A DNA stretch of 64,000 nt, taken from the NCBI GenBank assembly GCA_006218025.1, contig VBWA01000009.1, positions 62,001-126,000 on the forward strand, written 5' to 3'. Within the stretch, counting starts at the first letter, position 1. Each line of letters begins with the position of its first letter. A program made the position numbers and the translations under genes. The DNA comes from Rhodocyclaceae bacterium. GTDB lineage: Bacteria > Pseudomonadota > Gammaproteobacteria > Burkholderiales > Rhodocyclaceae. The notes beneath the pieces were generated by a model that was given only the letters and a program-made list of their open reading frames with translations, did no database searches and had not been told where the DNA came from. Of this stretch, positions 1 through 8,716 are shown one piece after another.

Positions 1-957
1 GCGCCAGCCGGCGCAATGCGCAAAGTCGCGGGCGAGGGCGGCTTCGATGGCCAGCGGGTCGGCGTCGAGGTCCAGCGCCCAGCGCACCTGTTGCAGAACG
101 GCCGGCAAGACTGGCAGCAGGCTGTCGGAGAGCTGCACATGAACCCGATGCGCCGCGGCCTCGAACTGCAGGCGCACCCAGCCCAGGTGGCTGCGCCTGC
201 CTGCCGACATGCGCACGATGCGCACGAACTCGCCCGTGTTGTCCTCGCCTGCGGTACAGAGCTCCAGGCCCGGCACGGCGCGCTGACCGAGGAATTTCAT
301 CATGGCAGCTTCGTCATAGGGCGGGCGGTAGGCCAGCTTCAGGCGCACGTCGCTGGCGGCCTGGCCCTCGCGCCGGCAGGCCGACGGCGTCAGGCGGTAA
401 TGGTCGGCAAACGCGGTATTGAAACGGCGCTGGCTGGCAAAGCCGCTGAGCAGGGCAATGCGGGCAATCGGCAACGCCGTGTCGCACAGCAACTGCTTGG
501 CCAGCAGCAGGCGCCGCGTCTGGCGGTATTGCGAGGGCGTCACGCTCAGGTGCTGGGCCAGGATGCGGCGCATGTGGCGCTCGCTGACGCCCAGGCGCGC
601 GGCCAGGTCGGCAATACGCAGCGGCGCGTCGGCCAGGGCTTCGGCGCTGTCGAGCAGTTGCATGGCTTGCATGGCGAGTATCTGGCTGGCGTCCTGCGTC
701 GACCAGTGCGGCAGGGCCGCCGGGGCCAGCTCGGGGCGGCAGCGCAGGCAGGGACGAAAGCCTGCCCCTTCGGCGCGCGCGGCGCTGGCAAAGAACAGGC
801 AGTTCTTCGCCAGCGGCGAGCGCACCTTGCACACCGGGCGACAGTAAATGCCCGTGGTCTTGACCGCCGTGAAGAAGTGGCCGTCGAAACGCGCATCGCG
901 CGACAGCACGGCTTGGTAGCAGGCGGCGGGGTCGAGCGGGGTTTGGGGAGAGGCCAT
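1..957 (-). CDS. Ada-type Zn/AraC domain fused to AlkA-type DNA glycosylase (partial)
   Basis: DNA alkylation-repair regulator/enzyme whose 3' end lies beyond the left edge; 319 codons are visible from the ATG at 957. The N-terminus carries the Ada metal-binding layout, seen as GIYCRPVC and FRPCLRCRPE, where one Cys accepts methyl groups from phosphotriesters. An AraC-type helix-turn-helix follows at about residues 95-190 (segments RIADLAARLGVSERHM and ASQRRFNTAF). The stretch starting LKLAYRPPYD resembles the AlkA N-terminal domain, so the missing part should hold the HhH glycosylase active site. Such Ada-AlkA fusions remove 3-methyladenine and sense methylation. The start was chosen because the Ada domain begins directly after it. 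Domain identity is clear; catalytic completeness cannot be judged here. Confidence 0.85.
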   Translation of the reverse strand, partial: MASPQTPLDPAACYQAVLSRDARFDGHFFTAVKTTGIYCRPVCKVRSPLAKNCLFFASAARAEGAGFRPCLRCRPELAPAALPHWSTQDASQILAMQAMQLLDSAEALADAPLRIADLAARLGVSERHMRRILAQHLSVTPSQYRQTRRLLLAKQLLCDTALPIARIALLSGFASQRRFNTAFADHYRLTPSACRREGQAASDVRLKLAYRPPYDEAAMMKFLGQRAVPGLELCTAGEDNTGEFVRIVRMSAGRRSHLGWVRLQFEAAAHRVHVQLSDSLLPVLPAVLQQVRWALDLDADPLAIEAALARDFAHCAGWR

Positions 958-1111
958 GCCTGCATGTTACCCAGACCCACGGTGCACAGTAGCCGTTTTC
1001 GGACATGCGCTTGGGGCACGCGGCAGTGCGGCTATTGCGGCGCCGAGCGATATGGCGAGCGATATGGGGTCAGCTTGATTTGCTTCTTTGACAGCCCGGA
1101 TCGCCGTGCCG

Positions 1112-4100
1112 TCAGCTATTCTCCGGCGGAAATTCGGATCGCCGGGCGAACTGCTCGAACCCTTCAATGGGCAGCGGCCGGCTGAAGAAATAGCCTTGAT
1201 AGGCATGGCAGCCCTCGCTGGCGAGGAAATCGCGCTGCGCTTCGGTTTCAACGCCTTCCGCGATCACGGCCAGTCCGAGGCTCTGGGCCAGTGCGACGAC
1301 GGTTCGCGCAATCGCGGCATCGTTCGGGTCGGTGAGCACGTCGCGCACGAAGGACTGGTCGATCTTCAGCTGGTCCAGCGGCAGGCGCTTCAGGTAGGAA
1401 AGCGACGAATAGCCGGTGCCGAAGTCGTCCAGCGAGAAACCGACGCCCGCGGCCTTCAGCACGAACATTTTCTGGATGATCTCTTCGACGTTATGCACCA
1501 GCAGGCTCTCGGTCAATTCCAGCTTCAGTCGCCGCGGATCGGCGCCGGTGTGTTGGAGCACCGCGAGCACCTGGTTCACGAAGTCGGGCCGATTGATTTG
1601 CTGGGCGCTGACATTGACCGCAATTGTCAGATGGGCCAGTTCCGGTTGCGCGGCCCATGTTGCCAATCGGGTACAGGCGGTTTCCAGTACCCAGTGGCCC
1701 AGGGGCAGGATCATCCCGGTCTCTTCGGCGAGGGGAATGAACTCGGCAGGCGAAACCATGCCGCGATCGGGATGCTGCCAGCGCACCAGGACCTCTGCGC
1801 CCGTGACGCGCCCCTTGCCGACCACCTGGGCCTGGTAGTGGAGCACGAACTGCTTGCCCTCGACGGCCCGCCGCAGGTCTCCCTCCAGCGCCGCGCGTTC
1901 CTTGACGACGGACTCCATGGCGGGGTCGAAGAAGCGGAAGGTGTTGCGCCCGGTTTCCTTGGCCTTGTACATAGCCAGATCGGCCTGCTTCATCAAGTCG
2001 TCGATGCTGGCGAACTGGTCTCTGAACAGCGTGACACCGATGCTTGCGGTGCTGTGGAAAGCTACGCTGTTGAGTTGATAGGCATGGTTGAGCGCCGCAA
2101 GAATCTTCTCGGTCACGGCCTCGACACCGGTGGCGGCATCCCGTTCGCTCGCGCTCAGATTCGCCAGCATCACCACGAATTCATCGCCGCCCAGCCGCGC
2201 CACGGTGTCGCCGTCGCGCACGCACATCGTCAGACGCTGTGCCACCTGCTTCAGCAGCAGGTCGCCCATGTCGTGGCCGAGCGTGTCGTTGAGCGTCTTG
2301 AAATGGTCGAGGTCGATGAACAGCAGCGCACCGTGGCTGTCGTTGCGGGAACTGGCGGTCATGACTTGCTTCAGGCGATCCAGCAGCAGCGTCCTGTTGG
2401 CGAGGCCCGTGAGCTGGTCGAAGTAGGCCAGCTCCTCGATCCTGTCTTCTGCCTGCTTGCGTTCGGTAATGTCGAAATGCGTGCCGATGTAATGCGTCAC
2501 GGCGCCATCGTTGTTTTTTACCGCCGTGATGGTGAGCCATTTCGGGTAAATCTCGCCATTCTTGCGCCGGTCCCAAACCTCCCCCTGCCATCCGCCGCTG
2601 CGGCCGATGGTCTCCCACATGTCGCGATAGAACTCCTTGCTGTGGCGGCCCGACTTGAGCAACCGCGGCGTCTGGCCCACGGCTTCCTCGGCGGTGTAGC
2701 CGGTGATCGCGGTGAAAGCCCGATTGACCCGCAGGATCACGCCGGCGGTATCGGTGATTACCATGCCTTCCTGCGATTCGAATGCGGCGGCGGCGATGCG
2801 AAGATCGGCCTCGGCCTGCTTGCGCTCGGTGACGTCCCGGGTGACGGCCAGCTGCACCATCTCTCCGTTATCCAGCATCGGCACGGCATGCGTTTCCAGC
2901 CAGCGATGCCCACCCTTGAGGCCGATCACTTCGAAGATCATCCGGACCGATTCGCCGGCGAGCACCCTCCTGTGCATCTCTTCGAAGGCCGCGCGGTATT
3001 CGGGGGTGATGACCGTCGTGATCAAGCGCCCCACCACCTGTTCCAGCGAATCGGCCTCGATCATCGCCAGTCCGGCGGGATTCATCTGCTTCAACCGCCC
3101 TTGCGCGTCGACTATCTTGATGCATTCCGGCTCGTTCTCGATGATCGTCCGCAGGCGCAATTCGCTGTCTTTCAGTGCCGCTTCGCGCTGCCCCAGGGTA
3201 TCCAGCAGGTGATTGAAGCCGCCAATCAGATCGCCGATTTCGTCCTGCCGTGCGATGGGCAAGGCCTGCGGCGGCTGTCCTGATTCGGACTGGGTAGTAA
3301 GCGCTTTCGCGGCGTCGAGCAGCGGCGAAAGTTCACGGCGCAGCATCCACCATGTCAGGCCACCCGCCAGCAGGGACAGCAGCAGCGTGGCGAGCAGCAT
3401 GCGTTGCTGCAGCACATTGATCGAGGCAAAGGCTTCCGCCGTCGGCAGTATGACCGATGTATACCAGCCGGCGACGGGCACCTGCTTTACGGAGACCAGC
3501 ACTTCCAGTCCATGTGGATTGACGACGATCGCAGAGCCCTCGTAGCCCTGCATGAAACGGTCGATCCACGGATTGACGCCGGGGGCGGGGAGCACTTCCA
3601 TGATGCGGGATTTGTCGAAGGCGGCGACGATCGTCCTGTTTTGCGGTGTAATCAGAAAAGCCCCGCCGGTCTTGCCGTAAGTGGTATCCGTAACCTGGCT
3701 CAAAAAATTGGGTGAACCCAGATTGATCACCCCCACCAATGCCCCGATGACCTTGCCCTGTGCGTTGCGAATGGGGACGGCCATGTCGAAAACGGGCAGC
3801 AGCGACTTCTTGCCGATGACGGGCTGGCCGATGCTGGATTTCCCCTCGGTCAGCGTTTTGATCAGGTAATCCCGGTCCCGGTAATTGATTCCGATCCGCT
3901 GCGCCGAGCGCGGCAATTCTGCAATCGCAGTGCCGTCGAGATTGACGGCAAGCGCGCCGCCATTGAACAGGACTTCAACAGCCGGCAGTTCCAGCAGGCG
4001 TGTCTGCAGGGCGGTGGCATTGTCCATCATGGCCGGGCTTATGCTTGCGGCGGCGCCTGCCAGCAATTTCAGCCGCAAAGCCAACTCGCGGTCGATTTCA

Positions 4101-4264
4101 GCCGCGATCAAGGAGACGGCCGAAAACTGCTGTTCGCTCATCTGGCGCTCCAGGTCGTTGCGCAACATCCGGCTGGAGTAAAGCGCGAGCGACCAGATGC
4201 TGGCCAGGAAGATGGCCAGGGTGAAGAGCGTCACTCTCGTCTTCAGTGAGTTCCAGTGAAACAT
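1112..4264 (-). CDS. Membrane dCache-HAMP-PAS-PAS-GGDEF-EAL cyclic-di-GMP enzyme
   Basis: Predicted membrane sensor that makes and/or degrades cyclic-di-GMP (1050 aa). From the N-terminus: a membrane segment at about 10-30, a periplasmic dCache-like sensor to about 285, a second membrane segment at about 288-308, a HAMP region, two PAS domains starting near 368 and 498, a GGDEF domain from about 618 and an EAL domain from about 780. The cyclase motif GGDEF is intact near residue 688, with an RDGD inhibitory site five residues before it. The phosphodiesterase signature reads EVL instead of EAL near 825; the metal-binding Glu remains, as do DDFGTG and the downstream Lys, so activity is plausible. 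The open frame continues upstream into hflX, but the ATG at 4264 directly precedes the first membrane helix. The ligand of the sensor domain is unknown. Confidence 0.9.
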   Translation of the reverse strand: MFHWNSLKTRVTLFTLAIFLASIWSLALYSSRMLRNDLERQMSEQQFSAVSLIAAEIDRELALRLKLLAGAAASISPAMMDNATALQTRLLELPAVEVLFNGGALAVNLDGTAIAELPRSAQRIGINYRDRDYLIKTLTEGKSSIGQPVIGKKSLLPVFDMAVPIRNAQGKVIGALVGVINLGSPNFLSQVTDTTYGKTGGAFLITPQNRTIVAAFDKSRIMEVLPAPGVNPWIDRFMQGYEGSAIVVNPHGLEVLVSVKQVPVAGWYTSVILPTAEAFASINVLQQRMLLATLLLSLLAGGLTWWMLRRELSPLLDAAKALTTQSESGQPPQALPIARQDEIGDLIGGFNHLLDTLGQREAALKDSELRLRTIIENEPECIKIVDAQGRLKQMNPAGLAMIEADSLEQVVGRLITTVITPEYRAAFEEMHRRVLAGESVRMIFEVIGLKGGHRWLETHAVPMLDNGEMVQLAVTRDVTERKQAEADLRIAAAAFESQEGMVITDTAGVILRVNRAFTAITGYTAEEAVGQTPRLLKSGRHSKEFYRDMWETIGRSGGWQGEVWDRRKNGEIYPKWLTITAVKNNDGAVTHYIGTHFDITERKQAEDRIEELAYFDQLTGLANRTLLLDRLKQVMTASSRNDSHGALLFIDLDHFKTLNDTLGHDMGDLLLKQVAQRLTMCVRDGDTVARLGGDEFVVMLANLSASERDAATGVEAVTEKILAALNHAYQLNSVAFHSTASIGVTLFRDQFASIDDLMKQADLAMYKAKETGRNTFRFFDPAMESVVKERAALEGDLRRAVEGKQFVLHYQAQVVGKGRVTGAEVLVRWQHPDRGMVSPAEFIPLAEETGMILPLGHWVLETACTRLATWAAQPELAHLTIAVNVSAQQINRPDFVNQVLAVLQHTGADPRRLKLELTESLLVHNVEEIIQKMFVLKAAGVGFSLDDFGTGYSSLSYLKRLPLDQLKIDQSFVRDVLTDPNDAAIARTVVALAQSLGLAVIAEGVETEAQRDFLASEGCHAYQGYFFSRPLPIEGFEQFARRSEFPPENS

Positions 4265-4325
4265 ACCGAAATTTAAACCCGATGCCCCCTGTTGAACAGC
4301 GTGATTTGCTTTTCGAAGGCTAGCC

Positions 4326-4349
4326 CCGCCGTGTCGTAAGCGCCGACTT
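4326..4349 (-). repeat. Copy of dispersed repeat with core GTCGGCGCT
   Basis: Immediately after the hflX stop codon (minus strand) the sequence reads AAAGTCGGCGCTTACGACAC followed by GGCGG. Near-identical strings occur at about 12946, 30324, 30384, 31482, 38987, 46617, 55685 and 59327. The function is unknown. Confidence 0.5.
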
Positions 4350-5702
4350 TCAAGCCTGGCTGAATTTCTCGCACAAGCCCTTGACCGCCTCGCGCTCGCC
4401 GCGAATGCGCAGGAAGGCGCCTGCCTCGTCGGCGCGCTCTTCCAGCACCTCGCAGCGCGCGAAGATTTCGCTGCGCTGTTGCTGTGCCGACCAGGGCAGG
4501 AACAGCTCGGCCTCGACCAGACCCTCGCGGAAAAACGCGACGATCGCCTCGCGCAGCAGGGCCACGTCATCGGCGCGGCGCGCGCTCATGACGATGCAAT
4601 CAGGGTAGGCCGCGCGCAGTGCCGCTTCGCGTTCGGTTCGCGCCGCGGCGTCGCCAACGTGATCTATCTTGTTGAAGATGCGGATGCGCGGCACCTCCTG
4701 CGCGCCGATCTCCTTGAGCACCTTGTCGGTGACGGCAAGCTGCCGCTCGAAGCCGGGGTCGCTGGCGTCGACGACGTGGAGCAGCAGCGAGGCATCGAGC
4801 GCCTCTTCGAGCGTTGATTTGAACGAGGCGACCAGCCCGTGCGGCAGGTTCTTGATGAAGCCGACCGTGTCGCTGACCAGCACTCGCGGCCGGCTCTCGG
4901 GCTGCAGCGCGCGCACCGTGGTGTCGAGCGTGGCGAAGAGCTTGTTTTCGACCAGCACGTCGCTGCCGGTGAGGGCGCGCATCAGGGTGGATTTGCCGGC
5001 GTTGGTGTAGCCGACCAGCGCCACGGTGGCGAGCCCCTGGCGTTCTTGCCGCCGCGAGCGCTGCGTCTTGCGCTCGGCATCCATGGCGACGATCTCTTTT
5101 TGCAACTCGGCGATGTGGTCGCGGATTTTGCGTTTGTCCAGCTCGGTGTGCGACTCGCCGGCACCGCGGCCGCCGGTGCCGCTGCGCTGCCGCCCCTGCG
5201 GCCCCGCGAGCTTGGCCGCTTCGCGCAGGCGCGGCGCCATGTAGCCGAGGCGGGCGATCTCCACCTGCGCGCGCGCGGCGCGGGAAGTGGCGTGGCGGTG
5301 GAAGATTTCGAGGATGACCATGGTGCGGTCCATCACCTCGCAGCCGACTTCCTTTTCGAGGTTGCGCGCCTGCGACGGCGTTATCTCGTGGTCGACGAAG
5401 ATGGCGTCGATCTTGCCGGCGTCGGGATCGGCGGCGGCGTGCAGAGCTTGTTCGAAGGTGCCGGGCGCGGGTTCGCTGTCGACGAATTCGCGTATTTCCT
5501 CGCGCTTGCCGGTGCCCAGGTAGGCCGTCGAGTCGAAGCTGGTGCGCTTCTGGGTGAAGGTGGCGGTGATCTGGTAGCCCAGCGTCTTGGCGAGATCGCG
5601 CAGCTCGGCCAGCGAGGACTCGAACTCGACGTCGTTCACGTTCGGCAGCTGCACGGCCGCCACGATGGCGTATTTGGGCTTCTCTTTGACTTCGTTTCGC
5701 AT
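4350..5702 (-). CDS. hflX: Ribosome-associated GTPase HflX
   Basis: HflX is a cytoplasmic GTPase that binds the 50S subunit and splits stalled ribosomes, notably under heat stress. The 450-aa product shows the HflX N-terminal domain (residues about 10-190, with the GTGKREEI segment) and a glycine-rich linker with GGRGAGE. The G domain follows: P-loop GYTNAGKST near 232, DTVGF near 278 and NKID near 345. The length is normal for the family, which is about 430-450 aa. The ATG at 5702 precedes the conserved N-terminal domain. hfq, its common partner upstream, is not adjacent; a CoA ligase gene ends 84 bases upstream, so hflX probably has its own promoter or is read through from there. Confidence 0.95.
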   Translation of the reverse strand: MRNEVKEKPKYAIVAAVQLPNVNDVEFESSLAELRDLAKTLGYQITATFTQKRTSFDSTAYLGTGKREEIREFVDSEPAPGTFEQALHAAADPDAGKIDAIFVDHEITPSQARNLEKEVGCEVMDRTMVILEIFHRHATSRAARAQVEIARLGYMAPRLREAAKLAGPQGRQRSGTGGRGAGESHTELDKRKIRDHIAELQKEIVAMDAERKTQRSRRQERQGLATVALVGYTNAGKSTLMRALTGSDVLVENKLFATLDTTVRALQPESRPRVLVSDTVGFIKNLPHGLVASFKSTLEEALDASLLLHVVDASDPGFERQLAVTDKVLKEIGAQEVPRIRIFNKIDHVGDAAARTEREAALRAAYPDCIVMSARRADDVALLREAIVAFFREGLVEAELFLPWSAQQQRSEIFARCEVLEERADEAGAFLRIRGEREAVKGLCEKFSQA

Positions 5703-5786
5703 TCGGGGATGGCTTTTCTTGGGTGGCTAAAGCCGGATAGTACTCGTCAACGCGATGGTCGCCGCCAGCGCCCATCCCGTGAAGCT

Positions 5787-7307
5787 CTAGTGTGGTTCCA
5801 CCAGATCAAGCAGCTTGAGCCGCTGCACCTTGCCCGACGGACCTTTCGGCAGTTCGGCGACAAACAGAAACTGCTTCGGCGTCTTGTAGGTGCCGAGCGC
5901 CGTTTCGCAGTAGGCGCGCAATTCCGCTTCGCTGCATTTTTGATCGGGCCTGAGCACGACGCAGGCCAGGATCTCCTGGCCGTAATTGTCGTCCGGGATG
6001 CCGACGGCGGCCGCCTCGAGCAGGGCAGGGTGCTTCAGCAGGGCCTCGTCGATTTCGCGCGGTGCGATGTTTTCGCCGCCCTTGATGATGAGTTCCTTGA
6101 TGCGGCCGGTGACGAAGACGAAGCCGTCGGCGTCCATGGTGCCGAGATCGCCGGTATGCAGCCAGCCGTTGGTTTCGAGCGTGCGCGCCGTCTCCAGCGG
6201 ATTCTTGTAGTAACAGGTCATCACGTTCGCGCCGCGCACCATGATCTCGCCGACAGTACCGGGCGGCAGCGTGGCGCCGCTGGCGTCGATGATTTTCGCT
6301 TCGTTGCCCCAGGCCGAACCGGGGCTGCCGAGCTTGCGCTTCCCGGGCGCAAGCGGATTGGAAAAGCAGGGCGCCGCGGTTTCCGTGAGGCCCATGGTTT
6401 CGATGATGCCGATGCCGAACTTGCGTTCGAAGGCCAGGTGCTGCGCCGGCGGCAGCGGGGCCGAGGCCGAGCGGCAGAAGCGGATGGCCGAGGCATCGAG
6501 ACCGAGCGTCGCGAGGTCCGGTCCGTTCAGCAGGTAGGCGATCATGGTCGGCACCACGTTGATCCAGGTGCAGCCATGGGCGATTGCGGTCTGCCAGAAA
6601 GTCGAGGCGCTGAACCGCTTGGGCAGCACCAGGCTGCCGCCGTGAACCAGCGGTGAAATCGCGGTGACCACTTGCCCGTTGATGTGATACAGCGGCAGGA
6701 CCGCCATCACCCGGTCGGCCGGGCCGAGCTCGTGCGCGGCGGAAACGAATTGCCCGCCGGAAATCACGGCGCGATGCGACAGCACGACGCCCTTGGGCTT
6801 TCCCGTGGTGCCGGAGGTGTACATCATCAGCGCGGCATCTTCCTCGGCAGGCGCGGCGGGCATGCCGGCGACCGCGTCTTCAGGCGGCAGGAATTCCTTG
6901 GCATTGACGTCGCAGACGACCATGCGCGGCGGCTTCGCCAGGCCCGCTGCCGCCTGCTGCAGGCGCTCGACCTGGTCCGGCGCGACGAAGACGATTTCGG
7001 CATCGCTGTGTTCCAGCACGTAGCTCAGTTGCGCGGGCTGGGCCAGCAGATTGAGCGGCGTGATGCAATAGCCGCCGTACATGGCGCCGATGAACAGGCG
7101 GCAGGTCTGGTAGCCGTTGGGCATCAGAAGGGCCACTTTGGCGCCGGGTCGGATCCCTTCGCCCTGCAGGTACGCCGCGAGGCTCAGCGAGACGGCCCGC
7201 AGTTCGCCGAAGCTCAGGACCCGGCCCGTTTCCGGCGCGATCAGGTAGGGTGCATCGGGACGCAGGTCCGCCTGATGGTCGACAAGGGCGCGGATCGTGC
7301 GCAGCAT
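5787..7307 (-). CDS. sauT: AMP-forming acyl-CoA ligase, probable sulfoacetate-CoA ligase
   Basis: A 506-aa member of the ANL adenylate-forming superfamily, which activates a carboxylate with ATP and CoA. Visible motifs are the P-loop MMYTSGTTGKPKGV near residue 164, the hinge region TGDLGTMDADGFVFVTGRIKELI, and PSGKVQR near the C-terminus with the catalytic Lys. The start lies two bases after the stop of the acylating aldehyde dehydrogenase gene, which indicates translational coupling. The ligase/acylating dehydrogenase pair close to xsc matches the SauT-SauS step described for Cupriavidus necator, sulfoacetate to sulfoacetyl-CoA to sulfoacetaldehyde. The substrate is inferred from context only; another short carboxylate is possible. 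The gene symbol is provisional. Confidence 0.75.
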   Translation of the reverse strand: MLRTIRALVDHQADLRPDAPYLIAPETGRVLSFGELRAVSLSLAAYLQGEGIRPGAKVALLMPNGYQTCRLFIGAMYGGYCITPLNLLAQPAQLSYVLEHSDAEIVFVAPDQVERLQQAAAGLAKPPRMVVCDVNAKEFLPPEDAVAGMPAAPAEEDAALMMYTSGTTGKPKGVVLSHRAVISGGQFVSAAHELGPADRVMAVLPLYHINGQVVTAISPLVHGGSLVLPKRFSASTFWQTAIAHGCTWINVVPTMIAYLLNGPDLATLGLDASAIRFCRSASAPLPPAQHLAFERKFGIGIIETMGLTETAAPCFSNPLAPGKRKLGSPGSAWGNEAKIIDASGATLPPGTVGEIMVRGANVMTCYYKNPLETARTLETNGWLHTGDLGTMDADGFVFVTGRIKELIIKGGENIAPREIDEALLKHPALLEAAAVGIPDDNYGQEILACVVLRPDQKCSEAELRAYCETALGTYKTPKQFLFVAELPKGPSGKVQRLKLLDLVEPH

Positions 7308-7309
7308 TT

Positions 7310-8701
7310 CTACTTTCCGTACTTGCGGAAATGCTCGCCGAAAATTTCCTCCAGCGCTGGTTCGCGCGGCGGGATCTTGCGCGAGATGCGCGTGATGTTC
7401 AGGTAGTGGCGGTAGTTCATGTTGTCTGAGAAATTGTTGCGTCCCCAGGTGCCGCAACCCATCGACAGCGAAAACGGCAGACCGTTGTCGAAGTTGCCGC
7501 CGGTGGCATAGCAGTGGATCTGGTTCACGATCACGCGCGAGACCGGGAGTTCGAGGCCGAGGCGCAGGATGTGCTCGTCGTCGGCGCTGTGGATGCTGAC
7601 CGAGTGGCCGGCGCCCTGGAAGGCGTAGATGTCGGCGACGATGCGGCAGGCGTGGTCGAAGTCGCGCGCCCGATAGACCGCCATCACCGGCGCGAGTTTT
7701 TCTCCGGAGAAGGGGCACGCGGGACCGGCGCCGGTCTCGCTGACCATGAGGAAGGCGGCGTTGGCCGTTTCGGGGCGCGTCAATCCGGCGAGCATCGAGA
7801 TCATGGCGGTCGACTGTGCCGTGGTTTGCGGATTGAGCTTGCCGCCGTGCCACATCGTGGCCTGCAGCAGCGACTTCTCCGTGGCGTCGAGGAGCACGCC
7901 GCCGGCTTTCGCCAATTCCGCCATGGCCGCGTCGTAAATCGAATCGAGGATCACTACGCTGTTTTCCGAGGAACAACTGGTGGCGTTGTCGAAGGTCTTG
8001 GAGCGCGCGATGGCTGCCGCCGCGTCGGCGAGATTTGCCGAGCTGTCGATGATGGCCGCGACATTGCCGGCGCCGACGCCGAAGGCCGGCGTGCCGCTGG
8101 CGTAGGCCGCGCGCACATTGGCCTGGGAGCCAGTGGCCACCACCAGGTCGGCCTGGCGCATCAGGGCGTGGGTCGCCTCCTTGGTGATCGGGGCGGGCAG
8201 CATCTGCACCAGGCCCGCCGGCGCGCCGAGCTTTTCCAGTTCGGCGCTGATGAAGCCGAGCAGCGCAGCGCAGGTGGAAGCGCCCTTGGGCGACGGGGCG
8301 ATGATCACGGCATTGCGCCCCTTGAGCGCGTTGATGATCTTGTTCGCCGGCGTCGCGCCGGGATTGGTCGAGGGCGTGATGGCCGCCACCACGCCGACCG
8401 GGCGGGCGATCTCGACGATGCCCAGTTCCGGGTATTCGGCGATGACACCGACGCTTTTCGCGCCCTTCAGGTCGCGCAGCAGCCCAAGGGTCTTGCGGTG
8501 ATTCTTGGTGACCTTGTCCGCGACCACGCCGAGGCCGGTGTCGCGCACCGCCATTTCGGCCAGGATACGGTTGCGCTCCGGCTGCATGATGGCCCAGCCG
8601 GCGGCCGTGACCACGGCGTCGACGGCAGCCTGGTCATAGGTCTCATAGTGCCGCTGCGCGGCGCGGGCTTTTTCGATGAGGGAGGTGACGATGCTGTCCA
8701 T
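7310..8701 (-). CDS. sauS: CoA-acylating aldehyde dehydrogenase, probable sulfoacetaldehyde dehydrogenase
   Basis: NAD(P)-dependent acylating aldehyde dehydrogenase of 463 aa, of the EutE/AdhE-N/SauS type. It would interconvert an acyl-CoA and its aldehyde, here sulfoacetyl-CoA and sulfoacetaldehyde. The catalytic Cys lies in TSCSSENS near residue 242, and the cofactor-binding segment FGVGAGNVAA and the family-typical ITPSTNP and GAGHSVSIHS are present. The gene is 15 bases downstream of tctA and two bases upstream of the ligase gene, within one minus-strand transcription unit. Other members of the family use acetyl-, propionyl- or succinyl-CoA; the nearby xsc gene, which consumes sulfoacetaldehyde, is the reason for the specific call. 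The family is certain, the substrate inferred. Confidence 0.78.
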   Translation of the reverse strand: MDSIVTSLIEKARAAQRHYETYDQAAVDAVVTAAGWAIMQPERNRILAEMAVRDTGLGVVADKVTKNHRKTLGLLRDLKGAKSVGVIAEYPELGIVEIARPVGVVAAITPSTNPGATPANKIINALKGRNAVIIAPSPKGASTCAALLGFISAELEKLGAPAGLVQMLPAPITKEATHALMRQADLVVATGSQANVRAAYASGTPAFGVGAGNVAAIIDSSANLADAAAAIARSKTFDNATSCSSENSVVILDSIYDAAMAELAKAGGVLLDATEKSLLQATMWHGGKLNPQTTAQSTAMISMLAGLTRPETANAAFLMVSETGAGPACPFSGEKLAPVMAVYRARDFDHACRIVADIYAFQGAGHSVSIHSADDEHILRLGLELPVSRVIVNQIHCYATGGNFDNGLPFSLSMGCGTWGRNNFSDNMNYRHYLNITRISRKIPPREPALEEIFGEHFRKYGK

Positions 8702-8716
8702 GCGAATGCTGCCTTT

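Noticed and set aside
1088-3283. Long plus-strand open frame opposite the GGDEF/EAL gene
   Set aside because: Its translation is compositionally odd (rich in His, Gln, Arg) and lies wholly antisense to a gene with clear domains; it is a high-GC shadow.
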